This document shows positions 5,756 to 6,081 of a stretch of DNA of 6,081 bases, one piece after another; within the stretch, counting starts at the first letter, position 1, and each line of letters opens with the position of its first letter. This DNA is from an uncultured Collinsella sp. (lineage in GTDB: Bacteria; Actinomycetota; Coriobacteriia; Coriobacteriales; Coriobacteriaceae). The notes beneath the pieces are model-generated. The model was not told where the DNA came from. It saw only the letters and a program-made list of their open reading frames with translations, and made no database searches. Location: contig CAAEEB010000081.1 in NCBI GenBank assembly GCA_900754745.1, positions 1 to 6,081 of the forward strand, read 5' to 3'. The translations under genes were made by a program, and so were the position numbers.

Positions 5756-6081
5756 ATGCTCATTCACCGTATAGCCGCGCAGCTCTACACTGCCGAGGCG
5801 CTGCAGACCGTCGAGGCCGGGCTCGATTCTGGCGAGGACGTGACGCTGGCCGTGTCTCAGTCGGGTCGAACGCTTATGGCCGCCGCCCAGTTTGCGCGCC
5901 GCCCGCGCCCCACGGTCTACATCGTGAGTGGCGAGGATGCGGCCGATCGCGCCGCGCGTAGCCTTGCCGCCTATGTGGGCCTGGCGCACGTGTGCCGCTT
6001 TCCCGAGCGCAAGGACTATCCTTGGCGCGAGCAGGCGCCCGACGACGCCGTGGTGGCCCAGCGCTGCGAGGCGCTCGGGCG
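5756..6081 (+). CDS. mfd: Transcription-repair coupling factor Mfd, N-terminal part (3' end outside window)
   Basis: ATG at 5756 is preceded by GGAGGA (5745-5750) at good spacing, and the frame stays open for 108 codons to the window edge. The translation matches the start of Mfd: a short helical lead-in, then VSQSGRTLMAAAQFARR, VYIVSGEDAADRAARSLAAYVG and FPERKDYPWREQAPDDAVVAQR, which are the strands and helices of the UvrB-like domain 1, including the segment before the UvrA-binding domain. Mfd is a cytoplasmic ATP-dependent translocase that releases RNA polymerase stalled at DNA damage and recruits UvrA; full proteins are about 1100-1200 residues, so the RNA polymerase-interacting and helicase domains lie beyond the window. 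The Walker A motif is absent in this segment, as expected for the degenerate domain 1. The identification rests on this short N-terminus only. Confidence 0.85.
   Translation, partial: MLIHRIAAQLYTAEALQTVEAGLDSGEDVTLAVSQSGRTLMAAAQFARRPRPTVYIVSGEDAADRAARSLAAYVGLAHVCRFPERKDYPWREQAPDDAVVAQRCEALG

Overview
The window looks like chromosomal DNA of a high-GC Gram-positive gut bacterium, most likely a Coriobacteriia member such as Collinsella or a relative. The clues are GC-rich codon use, a surface protein of InlB B-type (Listeria-Bacteroides) repeats ending in an LAxTG-type sortase tail, and a receptor-like Ser/Thr kinase with FHA-domain partners. No marker gene fixes the genus, so this is an inference.

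Layout. Positions 3-1082 (+) hold the C-terminal part of a repetitive, sortase-anchored surface protein whose start lies outside the window. The convergent intergenic region 1083-1293 carries a strong terminator for that gene and a second, roughly symmetric hairpin that closes the minus-strand operon. Positions 1294-5433 (-) hold a compact signalling locus, in transcription order: an FHA-domain protein (4477-5433), a perfect 19-bp hairpin terminator (4407-4452), a transmembrane Ser/Thr kinase with an extracytoplasmic DUF6273-like domain (2319-4331), and a second FHA protein (1294-2283) that is a clear paralogue of the first. A 322-nt divergent intergenic region (5434-5755) follows, and the window ends in the first 108 codons of mfd (5756 onward, +).

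How the genes may work together. The kinase has the main catalytic motifs in the cytoplasm, one membrane segment, and an outside domain that may sense a ligand or the cell wall. The two FHA proteins share about 190 N-terminal residues of unrecognised type and a C-terminal FHA domain, so they are the obvious candidates to read out phosphothreonine made by the kinase. Both carry Ser instead of the usual FHA Arg after the first conserved Gly. The kinase and downstream FHA gene look like one operon. The upstream FHA gene has its own TATAAT -10 element and a run of nine G between its Shine-Dalgarno sequence and start codon, a possible phase-variation switch.

No tRNA, rRNA, CRISPR array, insertion sequence or prophage gene was seen.
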